A stretch of 63,275 nt of DNA from Chitinispirillaceae bacterium (GCA_016929595.1 JAFGIN010000162.1:1-63275), one strand, 5' to 3'; counted from the first letter of the stretch, positions 1-9,630 are shown. Translations and numbers: made by a program. Notes: generated by a model not told the origin, from the sequence alone.

Positions 1-1
1 T

Positions 2-2797
2 TCTATAACAGGGATACCGGAGGGAACGTATACAATTGCTTATCTGAAAAATGAGTATTTACCAGTTTCAGAACATGGTGTTATTGTCAGTGCAGGGAAA
101 ACTACCTCGGTACACCAATTATTCATGTCACTTGATCCTGCAGGTCCTCCTCAACCTCCTCATACGTTAGAATCCTATTATGATGTCCAGACGGGTATTG
201 TTCACTTGAAATGGAGTAAAGTCGATGTTTCAGACCTAAAGGGGTATATTGTATATCGATATGACACATCAAGCGTTGATCCGGTTCAAATAAATAAGGT
301 CCTTGTACAAGATACTGTTTTTAGTGATACACTATTCGATTCTCCGCTTAGAACCGATACTCTTACCTGTTCCTATCGAATCAAAGCACAGGATGATGAT
401 GCAGGAATAAGTTCCGGCTATTCACCTTTTGTACATGTCGCCGCTCCCGGTCCCGGAACTGTCAGGACAGGATTACATTTTACCCTTTCCGGTACCATAA
501 ATGATACCGCCAGTATAAATGATACCATTCGCATCAATGCATCGTTCAGCAATCCGAGCCGCAACCTGGAAGCAGTTTTCTGGTATTTGAATCCTGACGA
601 TACACTCCGGAAAGTTACCGTTAATGGTAAATCAGGCAGTGATACACTCAGATTTTCAAAGAAAACGGCTCAAGAATATTTTATTAAATTCGTGGTGATC
701 GATACAGTGGGCTCACTCCGGACCGACAGTGTAAGGCTTGTAATAGTAACAGATCCGCCGGTAATTTCTATAAAAGGCAGCGGATCCGGATCTCAGGGGG
801 TAGCGGCAGCGTGCACAGCTTCTGTCTGGCAACAATTTGGCACGGTTTCTATATGCAAATGGGATTTTGATGGAGACAGAATCTGGGACGATTCATCACA
901 AAACGTTACTACGCAACATATTTACAATGAAGAAGGATCATACAAGTTGTTTTTGCTTGTAGGTGATGATGATGGTAATGAAACTGTCGATTCGGCTACA
1001 GTTACTATAGGTAATCAGCCGCCCGTAATAGATGTGCACAATCCTGATACGCTTATTTCAATCTATGATACAGTATCGTTCAGCTGTGCCGCTCACGATA
1101 TAGATGGCAATGTAACGTGGTATCTTTGGGATTTCGATAATAGTGGAACATATGACGATTCTTCAGAAACAGGAATAGTAAAAAGAGTTTTTAATAACGA
1201 CGGTGTGTTTAAATGTAAAGTGTCTGTCCGGGATAATTATGGTAAGATATCCGTGGATTCCATGACCGTTACCGTTGTCAGTGATCCTCCGGTTGTAGCA
1301 CCATTTAGTGACATGACAACAACCAGAAGTAAACAGACACGATTCGGTGCAGAAGTCAGTCAGCAGTTTGGTACAATCGTGTCCTACGAATGGAATGTAA
1401 ATTTTAATAAAGACACAACATTTGAATACAATGTAGCAGTGCCCTATATTTCACATGCATTTGCAGACACTGGAACGTTTACTGTGCTCTGCAGTGTCAC
1501 TGATGACGATCATAACAGAACCACCAGCACATTTAAAGTTAATGTGCTATCAGGATTACCGAAGGTGTATGCGGCAAGTGATACACTGGTTTCTATTAAG
1601 GATTCAATACGGCTTCATGCGGTGGGGTGGGATAGTTTGGGAGCGATAGCTTCGTGGACTTTGACATTCACACCAGAGGGTACTGGTGGCAGTACCGTAA
1701 TCTGGTCGGGAAATGATACCACCATTATTGCACCACCAGTAGCAGATTCAGCATTTTCCATTATTTACAGAGCAACAGATACTGATAGTAATAAAGCTGC
1801 AGATACGATGCACTGTAAGGTCATCACTGATGCTCCCAGGGTTGAACTGTTTTTTCCGGATACTGTTTTTGTAGATTCGGTGAACACAGGGTTAATTTCT
1901 GTAGTGCAGGAGTTTGGAGAGGTAGACAGCGTTTTGTGGATATTTGGAAAGGATACTATTAATCAAGTCGAGATGAGAATGGATGGAAAACTTTCATCTC
2001 ATGGTCTTGATAGTGTTACAGTTATTGTGATTGACGATGATGGGAATAGAGTATTGTTCCATAAGAACGCACAAGTCATGGAAGCAATTAATGGGGTTTA
2101 TAATGGTACGTTTAATTTTAAGAAGAATAGGTCTCCTTATATGGTAATTGGTAGTTCTACATTTAACGATAGTGTCTCGGTGGAAAGTGGGGTTACAATT
2201 ATTTTTAGAAATTACCTTACAGATTGCAAAAAATCGATCAGGTTTAATGGACAGCAGAACGACTCAATTTTTATCAAAAACTGTTATTTCAGAGCTGATT
2301 ATAACTCGAGAATCGACTTTGATGCATCATTCTGTAAATTCGAAGGCCATGGGTGCTTTTTTAATTCTTCTGTAAGTTCCTTTTATAATTTTAAATTATT
2401 GAATAGTTCCATCATAGGTTTTGATTCGTTGTATATCCTTCGACCGATAAAAGATATTGATATTTCGCATAATACTTTTAACCATTTTAAACAACTCGTA
2501 TTAGACATAATAGAAAATAACAGCTATAGTATAACAAGTAATAATTTCAACGAACTGGCTACTCAACCGTCATTTTATCTTTCGCTTTATTATTCAACCC
2601 TTACAATTTCTGATAATAATTTTTTCCCACCGGAAACAAAAATAATTGAATTTAACTACTGCGATGGTGGTGAGATTAATTTTTTGAATAACTTCGTATT
2701 TGGTGTTACGACGCAAGCAGGATTAACCATTGTCAATAACCCTGGTCCAACTTCCTTAAAAATAGGGAACCTTTATGAGCATCCAATTCAGCGATAA
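2..2797 (+). CDS. Left-truncated FN3/PKD-repeat surface protein with beta-helix-like C-terminus
   Basis: The frame is open to the left edge, so the gene begins outside the window and the ATG at 125 is internal. The first ~45 visible residues (around GIPEGTYTIAYLKNEYLPVS) look like the end of a carboxypeptidase-regulatory-like domain. Counting from the ATG at 125, a fibronectin-III-like segment (HLKWSKVDVSDLKGYIVYR) covers about 15-110. At least three PKD-type Ig domains follow at about 210-490, with typical WDFDGD/WDFDN and GDDDGN motifs. A further Ig-like segment reaches about 640. The last ~230 residues are rich in N, S, F and I with short repeated strands (KNCYF, HNTFNHF, SNNFNEL), which suggests a right-handed beta-helix. 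It is probably a secreted adhesin or binding protein; no catalytic motif is seen. The TPR gene starts 13 nt downstream, so they may be cotranscribed. The call is sure for architecture and unsure for role. Confidence 0.85.
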   Translation, partial: SITGIPEGTYTIAYLKNEYLPVSEHGVIVSAGKTTSVHQLFMSLDPAGPPQPPHTLESYYDVQTGIVHLKWSKVDVSDLKGYIVYRYDTSSVDPVQINKVLVQDTVFSDTLFDSPLRTDTLTCSYRIKAQDDDAGISSGYSPFVHVAAPGPGTVRTGLHFTLSGTINDTASINDTIRINASFSNPSRNLEAVFWYLNPDDTLRKVTVNGKSGSDTLRFSKKTAQEYFIKFVVIDTVGSLRTDSVRLVIVTDPPVISIKGSGSGSQGVAAACTASVWQQFGTVSICKWDFDGDRIWDDSSQNVTTQHIYNEEGSYKLFLLVGDDDGNETVDSATVTIGNQPPVIDVHNPDTLISIYDTVSFSCAAHDIDGNVTWYLWDFDNSGTYDDSSETGIVKRVFNNDGVFKCKVSVRDNYGKISVDSMTVTVVSDPPVVAPFSDMTTTRSKQTRFGAEVSQQFGTIVSYEWNVNFNKDTTFEYNVAVPYISHAFADTGTFTVLCSVTDDDHNRTTSTFKVNVLSGLPKVYAASDTLVSIKDSIRLHAVGWDSLGAIASWTLTFTPEGTGGSTVIWSGNDTTIIAPPVADSAFSIIYRATDTDSNKAADTMHCKVITDAPRVELFFPDTVFVDSVNTGLISVVQEFGEVDSVLWIFGKDTINQVEMRMDGKLSSHGLDSVTVIVIDDDGNRVLFHKNAQVMEAINGVYNGTFNFKKNRSPYMVIGSSTFNDSVSVESGVTIIFRNYLTDCKKSIRFNGQQNDSIFIKNCYFRADYNSRIDFDASFCKFEGHGCFFNSSVSSFYNFKLLNSSIIGFDSLYILRPIKDIDISHNTFNHFKQLVLDIIENNSYSITSNNFNELATQPSFYLSLYYSTLTISDNNFFPPETKIIEFNYCDGGEINFLNNFVFGVTTQAGLTIVNNPGPTSLKIGNLYEHPIQR

Positions 2798-2810
2798 AAG
2801 TATATAAGTG

Positions 2811-3539
2811 ATGGTAAATACAGATCGATTTCATATTAGCTTGTCTAAGAATCAGCATCAAATGCTGATTCTAATTTTTTTCTTATTATTTATTTCACCT
2901 ATAGTGTATTTAGTTATTCATCGGACTTTAATTATCAGTAAAGGTAAAGATATTTCAACCAGGGAATTAAAGACCCCAACAAATTTAACACTACAGATAT
3001 ATGTTCAAAAGTCCAGCAACATGTTCAACCGGGGCTTATTTGATAGCTGTATTATTGTATGCCAGGAAGGATTATCACTGTTTCCAGGTGATTATTCATT
3101 ATTAAATAACATGGCAGTAGCAATGATCAAAACCGGTAGATTTTTTGAAGCAAAGGAACATTTGGTTAAAACACTTGCTATGGATAATAGTTTTGTCCTT
3201 GCGAAAAATAACCTGAAGTGGTGTTACGATGAAATCACTGCAGTAGAAAGAAAAATACAAAAAAGGACAATGGAATGTAGTACCCTGAACAATAAAGAGC
3301 TTTATTATGAACTTGGGCAGTTATATTACTCGATTGGCAAATTTACTGAGAGCATAACTGCTTATAGAAAAGCCCTTTTAAGAGATTCTTCTGATGCAAC
3401 TATTTATAACAATATTGGTGTTTCTTACATGTTCCAGCATAAGAGGGACTCCGCTCTCTACAATTTTTCGAAAGCAGCAACAATAGATACCGCGAACATT
3501 CTTTACCAGAATAATATTCAATGGACTAAAGAGCCTTGA
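2811..3539 (+). CDS. Membrane-anchored TPR protein
   Basis: A 242-residue protein is predicted from the ATG at 2811; a GTG at 2808 is in frame and equally possible. One N-terminal membrane segment (about residues 20-42, rich in I, L and F) is followed by a periplasmic or cytoplasmic TPR solenoid. Clear repeats are LYYELGQLYYSIGKFTESITAY and ATIYNNIGVSYMFQHKRDSALY, with two earlier degenerate ones (LFDSCIIVCQEGLSLFPGD and LLNNMAVAMIKTGRFFEAKEHL). TPRs mediate protein-protein contacts, and no enzymatic motif is present. The gene follows the PKD protein by 13 nt, so it may assist its assembly or export (inference). Its 3' end overlaps the oppositely oriented membrane-protein gene by 22 nt, so the two genes converge without a terminator. 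Confidence 0.8.
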   Translation: MVNTDRFHISLSKNQHQMLILIFFLLFISPIVYLVIHRTLIISKGKDISTRELKTPTNLTLQIYVQKSSNMFNRGLFDSCIIVCQEGLSLFPGDYSLLNNMAVAMIKTGRFFEAKEHLVKTLAMDNSFVLAKNNLKWCYDEITAVERKIQKRTMECSTLNNKELYYELGQLYYSIGKFTESITAYRKALLRDSSDATIYNNIGVSYMFQHKRDSALYNFSKAATIDTANILYQNNIQWTKEP

Positions 3540-4939
3540 TCAAATTTAATCCTGGTGTGTCTTATAACCATTCTCAGGATTAGCAGGGCACTGGTTATGT
3601 ATATTGCTGCAACAGGTACTAATCTGGTTGACCGCATTACTATGATTTGAAGAGTGTAATTCTGAATGTATTTAGATGTAATGTAAAGAGATGGTAAAGA
3701 AATCAAAATGCAGCTCAGAATAAAAAACGATGCACTTATATTACCTACCAAGAATTTTTTGATTTTCAAAATTGCAAACAACCCAAATAACGGCATTATT
3801 GCTGAATACTGATATTCCCATACGGTATTATAAGACAAGTAATAAGTGCAGGCAAACATCACAAATAGAATTATCGCTGCAATAATTCTATCACTTTTAC
3901 CTATAAGGAACAGCAGCGATGTTGCCAAGAGGCTGGTGTATAGAGGTAATTTGAATAAAAGAGGAGGATATATTTTTCCCGTAGCATCATTTATAAATAC
4001 AGCTAATGAGAAAATGTCAATGTGACTGAAATAGTATTCAGCCTGTGCAATAAGATTGAACCAGTGAATGCTGTTACATTTCATTTCTGGGGTTAAAATG
4101 TAGTTGTTCGCATAAACATTCATATGTTGTTTAACATAGTTAAAATTACCGATCAGCTTTAGTATGCCTTTTAAACCGATTGATTCTGGATTAAGTATTG
4201 GAAGAATAATAAAAAGAATTGATACAAGGACATAAAAAACAATTGAAAAAACAGTGAGTTTTCGCGTCTCTTTTACAATCAGAAACATGGGTAACATTAA
4301 TAAAACAACTGGTTTAGAGAATAGTGATATCAAAAGTCCCAGAAGAACAAGAAGGTGGCCATTGAAACGATTCGCTTGTTGCAGCTTTAACATTCCGGAA
4401 AGGATACAGGTAAAACTTAAAACAATAACCGAATGGCTGTTACCCGTATAAAGAGTTAAAAAAAATGGAAATGAAATGGTTGATATACACAAAATAACCC
4501 CTTTATGTTGGGGTTTTTCAACACAGCTGCTCATTATTAATCCACTTATAAAAACAATCAAAATTGCTGCAAAATTCCAAATACAGAAAGCTGTGGCCGG
4601 TTTGAATGCAGAAAACCAGGAAGAAACGAATACTGCATATGCCGGATGTGAAAGATACCATGTATAAGTCTGGTTTATATAAGGTTTTCCTCCCCATGTG
4701 TCATACATGCTGATTCCGTCTAGAAGGTTCAGATATGCTTTGGGTGAGCAATAAAAATCTATACCATTTACAAAATCTAAATTACCCCCAGCAAAAAAGC
4801 TGTTTAACCAACCAGTATGAACACAGATAAGCATTCCAATATTACAAAAAACTACAAGTAAAAGCCAAAAAAGTGGAATTTTTTGAAATGATGTGATGAA
4901 ACTATTTAGACTGAATTCGAATTTTTCGTAGATATTCAC
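3518..4939 (-). CDS. Multi-pass membrane protein, GT87/DUF2029-like glycosyltransferase
   Basis: The protein has 473 residues with about ten hydrophobic helices. An N-terminal cytoplasmic stretch is followed by TM1 (IPLFWLLLVVFCNIGMLICV). A long first loop contains acidic and aromatic motifs (DFVNGIDFYCSPKAYLNLLDGISMYDTWGGKPY), and further helices run to residue ~460. The pattern of a short first loop with D and Y residues followed by a polytopic body is that of GT-C polyprenyl-phosphate-sugar-dependent transferases such as GT87/DUF2029. That family transfers mannose or related sugars outside the membrane. The assignment rests on overall architecture rather than a diagnostic motif. The start used is GTG at 4939, without a convincing Shine-Dalgarno site. 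It converges on the TPR gene with 22 nt overlap. Confidence 0.6.
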   Translation of the reverse strand: MNIYEKFEFSLNSFITSFQKIPLFWLLLVVFCNIGMLICVHTGWLNSFFAGGNLDFVNGIDFYCSPKAYLNLLDGISMYDTWGGKPYINQTYTWYLSHPAYAVFVSSWFSAFKPATAFCIWNFAAILIVFISGLIMSSCVEKPQHKGVILCISTISFPFFLTLYTGNSHSVIVLSFTCILSGMLKLQQANRFNGHLLVLLGLLISLFSKPVVLLMLPMFLIVKETRKLTVFSIVFYVLVSILFIILPILNPESIGLKGILKLIGNFNYVKQHMNVYANNYILTPEMKCNSIHWFNLIAQAEYYFSHIDIFSLAVFINDATGKIYPPLLFKLPLYTSLLATSLLFLIGKSDRIIAAIILFVMFACTYYLSYNTVWEYQYSAIMPLFGLFAILKIKKFLVGNISASFFILSCILISLPSLYITSKYIQNYTLQIIVMRSTRLVPVAAIYITSALLILRMVIRHTRIKFDQGSLVH

Positions 4940-5534
4940 TTTATTTATTCACATTTAACTTAGATATGTACTTTTAAAGATTCCAATTTAAAGCAATAGT
5001 TATTCAGATCAAATTGCATATATCAGTAGGTAAATAATACAACTTTGATTTAAAAATATGTTCCAATGAAATTAATAGCAACAACCAGAATTATCAGGTT
5101 AGAGTCAACAACTAAAAACTTTTAAAAAATTAGTATTCTTATAACCGGAATACTATCTTATTATTTTATACAAAATATCTGAGGGTACTACGCAATACAC
5201 TATGAACAATCAACAATTTACTATCTATAAAAAATATTTTTATCCGCAAATCGTAAAAGTTTTGACCGATGCTGAAAATCGGTTTTCACTTGTAATTCTT
5301 ATGGCGGATATCACCGGTGTGCCTGAGGGTTCCGGAATTATTTTCGATATTTATAAAACATCAGAAGATCCGTCGATGTGTTTTGCTACTGCAAACGGTA
5401 AAAATGTCCCGTTTTTTCCGGGATGCGCGTAATTCGCGTAGCTCGTATAAAAAACGTTCGTGCTAAACACGGGACGAAATATGGGCTACATGGTAAGGAA
5501 TTGCAACGACACGAACGGAGGATATAAGTTTAGC
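4940..5534. other. Intergenic region without a convincing gene
   Basis: This AT-rich stretch lies between the start of the GT87-like gene (minus) and the end of the pseudopilin operon (minus). A 76-codon frame on the plus strand (5202-5432) has an ATG but a poorly spaced ribosome site (gaggg, 13 nt away). Its product matches no family I recognise; it contains MADITGVPEGSGIIFDIYK. It could be a small gene or a decayed fragment. Nothing else in the region is recognisable. Confidence 0.3.
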
Positions 5535-7184
5535 TTACAACTGCAACGTTACCAGCTTCGGACGAATTTTCATATCGGACAGTGCAAGACCTCGTTGCGC
5601 CGGAGTCGTAAGTCCGGGAGAAAGAATTACTCCGGTATTAACAATTTCCTGAATAGCCGCTTGACCAATAGGATCGTTAAACCATATTCTGAGACTATCA
5701 CTTGGGGTACCGTTTAAATTGAATTGTGCTGTACCGGCATGCTGTATTGCACCATACAGAATCGAACTCCCACCAAAACTGTAACTGGTATTTGCAGTGG
5801 AGTTATCTTTCGAGTGATAAATAAGCCCCCGAAAATTGGAACCATTGGGAACGCCCATGTTATAAAGCGCACTTTTTTCATTTACAATGAGCAGTGTATT
5901 CGATGCCAGATCACAGTTATACCAGAGTTTGTTGACTGAAATACTTTTACCGTTGGTTATCCAGATAACTTTCTTGGTAAACGTACCACCATTCATGGAA
6001 ACATCGCCATTGAGGTTTATTACCAGCCATTCATTCTGGAACAGTTTTTCTGCCACCATTTTTTCGTTCCACCAGGTCTCAAGATTCGCTCCGGTAATTT
6101 TAGTTCCCTTTGGTAAGTCTTTAGTGACGCCGGCACCCCATGATCCTGGTAAATTCAAACCTAAAGCGGATTCATTATCCTTTATCATTCCCAATTGCGC
6201 GGCAACATAGTCAGCGGTTGATGTAGGGATCTGTTTCTTATAGGCATAATCCTTGAACCTGTCGGCAGTGGTGGAGGATGTGTTGTAGTAGGCGGTCTTA
6301 CTGGCTTTACTGTCTCCATCAATGCAATTAGCGAACCCGAAATTGAAGGTCTGAATACAATAGACATTTCCATTTATTTCCATTGCTTTAGTAAAGTTCA
6401 TAAACAGGTCATTATTTTTATAGGTAAAACCTGCATCTCCGGAAACTTTAAAAAGCCCCTGTGGCTGCAACCTGGATTGCATAAGCGCATTTCCTTTTAC
6501 GTAGAGCGCTCCGGCACTGGTAAAGTCCATTACTGCTGAGACTGCTGCAGTTTTAAGGTTTCCCTCGATTACTCCTCCGGAATTAAAATGCTGGCTGCTA
6601 CCGCCACCATTCAGGCTTAGATACACATCACCCTTGACACGTATACTCCCGTTGCAGTTCTGAAGCGCTCCACCTAAAAACAGACCGTGTGTCGAACCAA
6701 TGGAACGGTCAGAAAGCCCTAAACCAGCTAAATTATATGAGGCAATGACTTTTTTTAGTCCACCATTACTGCCATACCCTTTTCCCTCGATAGTGATAAA
6801 ATAGTTACTTTGGTCAAAGCCGATAATTTTTGCGGAATATTCAGGCGACCTGACGCCCTCAATAGTCGCATCACCCCAGAGCTTGATTCTTTTTTCGGTA
6901 GAAGAGGCCGTACTGCCAAATAGAAATTTTCGATCCGGATCTGCAAGGTAATCTATCAGGAGGGATACTGATTTATCAGGGTATTTGAGCATCTGTCCTT
7001 CAAAAGCCTTAACTGCAGTCATGGCAGCCAGTGAAGCTGATCGCATCTGAGAATAATCGGAGGCGCCGATACGATCTTTTTGTGCCATAAAAAGAAGTGC
7101 GGTACCACCAACACTTGCAAGTAACAGAACAACAAGGCCGTATACAAGGGCAAATCCGTGCTGGTTATCATTTAATCGGAACAT
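5535..7184 (-). CDS. PilX-like large minor pilin / pilus-tip protein
   Basis: The ATG at 7184 is chosen because GGAGG lies 5 nt upstream; an earlier ATG at 7205 is in frame but has no ribosome site. The product is ~549 residues. The N-terminal hydrophobic helix (FALVYGLVVLLLASVGGTALLFMAQ), followed by a polar helix rich in A, S and M, is typical of PilX/GspK-type proteins, which lack the strict prepilin G/E signature. The remainder is a beta-rich passenger with many G, N and S residues, including a run of short KGNA/INGNVYC/VKGDVYLSL strands that resembles a beta-helix (polymer-forming or bactofilin-like). It is the last gene of the four-gene pseudopilin operon and starts 21 nt after the PilW-like stop. 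It probably caps or decorates a type IV pilus or type II secretion pseudopilus. The passenger has no identified ligand. Confidence 0.75.
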   Translation of the reverse strand: MFRLNDNQHGFALVYGLVVLLLASVGGTALLFMAQKDRIGASDYSQMRSASLAAMTAVKAFEGQMLKYPDKSVSLLIDYLADPDRKFLFGSTASSTEKRIKLWGDATIEGVRSPEYSAKIIGFDQSNYFITIEGKGYGSNGGLKKVIASYNLAGLGLSDRSIGSTHGLFLGGALQNCNGSIRVKGDVYLSLNGGGSSQHFNSGGVIEGNLKTAAVSAVMDFTSAGALYVKGNALMQSRLQPQGLFKVSGDAGFTYKNNDLFMNFTKAMEINGNVYCIQTFNFGFANCIDGDSKASKTAYYNTSSTTADRFKDYAYKKQIPTSTADYVAAQLGMIKDNESALGLNLPGSWGAGVTKDLPKGTKITGANLETWWNEKMVAEKLFQNEWLVINLNGDVSMNGGTFTKKVIWITNGKSISVNKLWYNCDLASNTLLIVNEKSALYNMGVPNGSNFRGLIYHSKDNSTANTSYSFGGSSILYGAIQHAGTAQFNLNGTPSDSLRIWFNDPIGQAAIQEIVNTGVILSPGLTTPAQRGLALSDMKIRPKLVTLQL

Positions 7185-7205
7185 AATGCCTCCACCACAA
7201 CACAA

Positions 7206-8357
7206 TTAAAATACGCCATTATTGGGTACTTCGATTATTTCCTCATGCACCCGCCATACATAATGTCCTGTAGGCGGTGAAAAAACCAAACCACCAACAT
7301 TAATAGACGTTGGGGATACTGTCGTCCCGCTGCCAGCACTTCGCATAAGTATAAATACCTTAATCGCACCGACATTTTTTTTATCGGCAGCAGCGGTTGG
7401 GTTTTCCATCCATGTATAGGCCGAATCTTCTGACCAGTACACTTCGGCACCAGTAATTTTAATAAAACCGGCAGCGTTGACATCGTACTCAAGGAGCATA
7501 TCTGCGCTTCCTCCAGCTATTGTATTCACCGTAATCCACATATCACTACTATGTGGTTTAAAGGTTTCTGCCCCGTAATACGTGGTATTATTTTTAAACG
7601 CGAAGCGCAGAGAATCAATCTGTTTGAGAAAACTACTGCCAGCAAACATTTTCAGATGCACCGCATAGGTACAGTTGCCTTTAACGGTTCTTCTGGTATT
7701 ACATTTAAGGGCACCGGTTGTTGCTCCAGAAAATGTAAGCGTGATTTCATTGGTCCCGGTTGCCGTTTTGTTTCCGGTACCGGAAGCAACTGTCCAGTTA
7801 TTCGGATTTATCGGGTCATCTTTATAGATCAGGGAGTCTTTTTTGATTATGCCATAGTGAAACTGTAAACCATATACCTGTTCTGCCATAACGTAATTTG
7901 TAGAATCTGTTTTTTTTTCAGTAGTTTTAAGCGCACACCTTAGCGTGGTACCATCTACGTAGTAATCTATTTTATCGGTACATTTATACTCTCCGGCGGT
8001 TCCCAGACGAATCTTTTTAATGGTCAGAGCATCACAAAATTCTCCGCTGATTTGCTCTTTGTGAATAAATGATGATGAATCAGTGCCGGCAGCTATTATT
8101 ACCTCTTCAGCTTTTGAGATATCCTTTACGCGGGTAATTTCACCACCGGTAAAGGATGCCTTTAGCCCGGTATTTCGTATCTCCCGCACCATAAGTTCAA
8201 GCACATCACGCATGTCGGTCTGTTGCCGTGCTATCCGTTTACCTGCGCTGTAATTATTGGTAAGTAATTTGAATTGCTTACCAATAAAAAGTGATATTAA
8301 AATAAATAAGGACATGTAAATCAACAGCTCTATTACCGTAATGCCTTTGTGATTCAA
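7206..8357 (-). CDS. PilW-like prepilin (N-methylation-type leader)
   Basis: The protein has 383 residues. The leader MNHKG is followed by the mature N-terminus ITVIELLIYMSLFILISLFI, which has Glu at +5 after the cleavage Gly as required by the prepilin peptidase. The start is a TTG at 8357 that overlaps the TGA of the PilV-like gene, so translation is coupled. The rest is a large globular domain with pairs of cysteines (CDALTIKK, CTDKIDYYV, CNTRRTVKGNCTYAV). PilW/ComGF family proteins are minor pilins that initiate pilus assembly. Its place as third of four minor-pilin genes supports the call. The prepilin class is certain; the PilW assignment rests on gene order and size. Confidence 0.85.
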   Translation of the reverse strand: MNHKGITVIELLIYMSLFILISLFIGKQFKLLTNNYSAGKRIARQQTDMRDVLELMVREIRNTGLKASFTGGEITRVKDISKAEEVIIAAGTDSSSFIHKEQISGEFCDALTIKKIRLGTAGEYKCTDKIDYYVDGTTLRCALKTTEKKTDSTNYVMAEQVYGLQFHYGIIKKDSLIYKDDPINPNNWTVASGTGNKTATGTNEITLTFSGATTGALKCNTRRTVKGNCTYAVHLKMFAGSSFLKQIDSLRFAFKNNTTYYGAETFKPHSSDMWITVNTIAGGSADMLLEYDVNAAGFIKITGAEVYWSEDSAYTWMENPTAAADKKNVGAIKVFILMRSAGSGTTVSPTSINVGGLVFSPPTGHYVWRVHEEIIEVPNNGVF

Positions 8358-8719
8358 TTTACTGCTCCAGCCAAAATAATACTCCGGTTACTCCCCTGCA
8401 GCGAAGAAAACGTCACTGTAACAATTACCCGTTTTATCGAAAAGGTATCTTTAACCGTCCATTGTCGCTTCAGTTCTATGTTATCCAGTATATCATTATC
8501 GTTCCCACTTGTTGGATTAGACATTTTTGAAAGTTCGGTAATTTTTCTTTCTGCAGAAAGATATGCAGCATCGCTTGCTCGCGCATCTCTGGACATACTA
8601 CTGGTGCTTCGTGTAAATGAAAGAATAATAAGTGTGGTCATCGATATAATGACTATGGTAATGCATATTTCCACAAGCGAAGCACCAGTCTGTGTTTTTA
8701 GAGGGGTGTGGTAGTCCAT
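8354..8719 (-). CDS. PilV-like prepilin
   Basis: The product is a short pseudopilin of ~121 residues. Starting at ATG 8719 gives the leader MDYHTPLKTQTG followed by ASLVEICITIVIISMTTLII, with Glu at +5. This start has GGGACGG just upstream; an in-frame ATG at 8734 would only lengthen the leader. The gene begins inside the 3' end of the FimT-like gene (overlap ~22 nt) and ends overlapping the PilW-like start by 4 nt. It is a minor pilin inserted in the inner membrane and probably part of the priming complex with its neighbours. Confidence 0.85.
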   Translation of the reverse strand: MDYHTPLKTQTGASLVEICITIVIISMTTLIILSFTRSTSSMSRDARASDAAYLSAERKITELSKMSNPTSGNDNDILDNIELKRQWTVKDTFSIKRVIVTVTFSSLQGSNRSIILAGAVN

Positions 8720-9246
8720 GCTTTTCCGTCCCATTTATGAAGTTCTATCGATTGCATCGAGGTAGTGATGCCTATGCAATAAATTGTTTTTGGCAAATTC
8801 GGATCAAACAGATAGATAGCGCCGTTGTTGTATTCGCCACGAGAGTCCGGCTCAACGCTGACTGAATCTTTCCATGCGTTCGCCGGTGGATAAAATTTCC
8901 ACTTACCTGGTGGAGTTGCAGGATGACCCATTTTAACTGATGTTGGAAGTTTATGTATCCTGACCAGTTTATATTTCCTGTCCGTTGGGTTACCCGAAGT
9001 GTCGACCCAGATAGTGCACTGTGAAGCAACGTTATTAAATCGTGCCTTTACGACTGCATCAAACTTAAAAGAGAGCGAGCGCAATGTCCGAAGTTCAAGG
9101 TAAAGTACGTTTGCCGCTTTTTCAAGATCATTGGTTGCAACCGTTTTTGGATACTTTATAAGTGCCATCGACGACATAATACCGAGAATAACCATAATCA
9201 TAGCAATTTCAAGAATAGTAAAACCACGTTTGTTGCATACTTTCAT
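8698..9246 (-). CDS. FimT/GspH-like prepilin
   Basis: The ATG at 9246 is chosen because it gives an 8-residue leader MKVCNKRG followed by FTILEIAMIMVILGIMSSMAL, the canonical prepilin signature with Glu +5. Upstream in-frame ATGs (9276, 9306) would give unusually long leaders. The mature part (~175 residues) has the helical continuation NDLEKAANVLYLELRTLRSLS and a beta-rich C-terminal domain, as in GspH/FimT. It is the first gene of the minus-strand cluster FimT-PilV-PilW-PilX. No major pilin, ATPase or platform gene is in the window, so this is a satellite minor-pilin operon. Confidence 0.88.
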   Translation of the reverse strand: MKVCNKRGFTILEIAMIMVILGIMSSMALIKYPKTVATNDLEKAANVLYLELRTLRSLSFKFDAVVKARFNNVASQCTIWVDTSGNPTDRKYKLVRIHKLPTSVKMGHPATPPGKWKFYPPANAWKDSVSVEPDSRGEYNNGAIYLFDPNLPKTIYCIGITTSMQSIELHKWDGKAWTTTPL

Positions 9247-9306
9247 GCGCTGCCCCAGAAGGTTTGAAATCATCATAATTATATAGTAAACAGTTACATT
9301 TTTCAA

Positions 9307-9581
9307 GCGTGAAGTTGTAGCATCGTAGTATCTTGTTGTTTATGTGTGAGAGTTATAGATGTTAAGCGTTTAAACTGTTTTGGGTGTGGTGACAACACTG
9401 CATCGACTGAACCCCCCAGGAGATCAGATACCGTTGTATATAACTGTTTTTTTTATGAAACATAAAAGCCTACCAGCTTATGTAGGATTAAAACCCCTGG
9501 TCTTTAACAACAAACGAGGTGAGACAGGTTTATATATCCATTCGAATACACAGGTACAGGTCTGTAGGTCCTGAGTACTTT
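9307..9581. other. Intergenic region upstream of the pseudopilin operon
   Basis: This stretch should hold the promoter of the pseudopilin operon (minus strand), but I cannot point to certain -35/-10 boxes. The mirror-like strings aagcctacc/tgtaggatt around 9466-9490 form only a weak hairpin. A 7-nt tandem array begins at 9582. No gene is seen. Confidence 0.4.
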
Positions 9582-9630
9582 ACAATTAACAATTTATAAT
9601 TTATAATTCATAATTCATAATTCATAATTA
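9582..9630. repeat. Seven-unit 7-nt tandem array ending in a stop codon
   Basis: Exactly seven contiguous heptamers occupy 49 nt: acaatta, acaattt, ataattt, ataattc (three times) and ataatta. The last three bases are the stop codon (TAA on the minus strand) of the membrane-protein gene at 9631 upward. On the coding strand the array reads TAATTATGAATTATGAATT and so on, so TGA or TAA recurs every 7 nt and therefore in all three frames. Comparable arrays sit at the ends of two other minus-strand genes (56094-56135 and 57454-57495). Confidence 0.9.

Noticed and set aside
9582-9630. CRISPR array
   Set aside because: Units are 7 nt and contiguous, with no spacers, and no cas genes are present.
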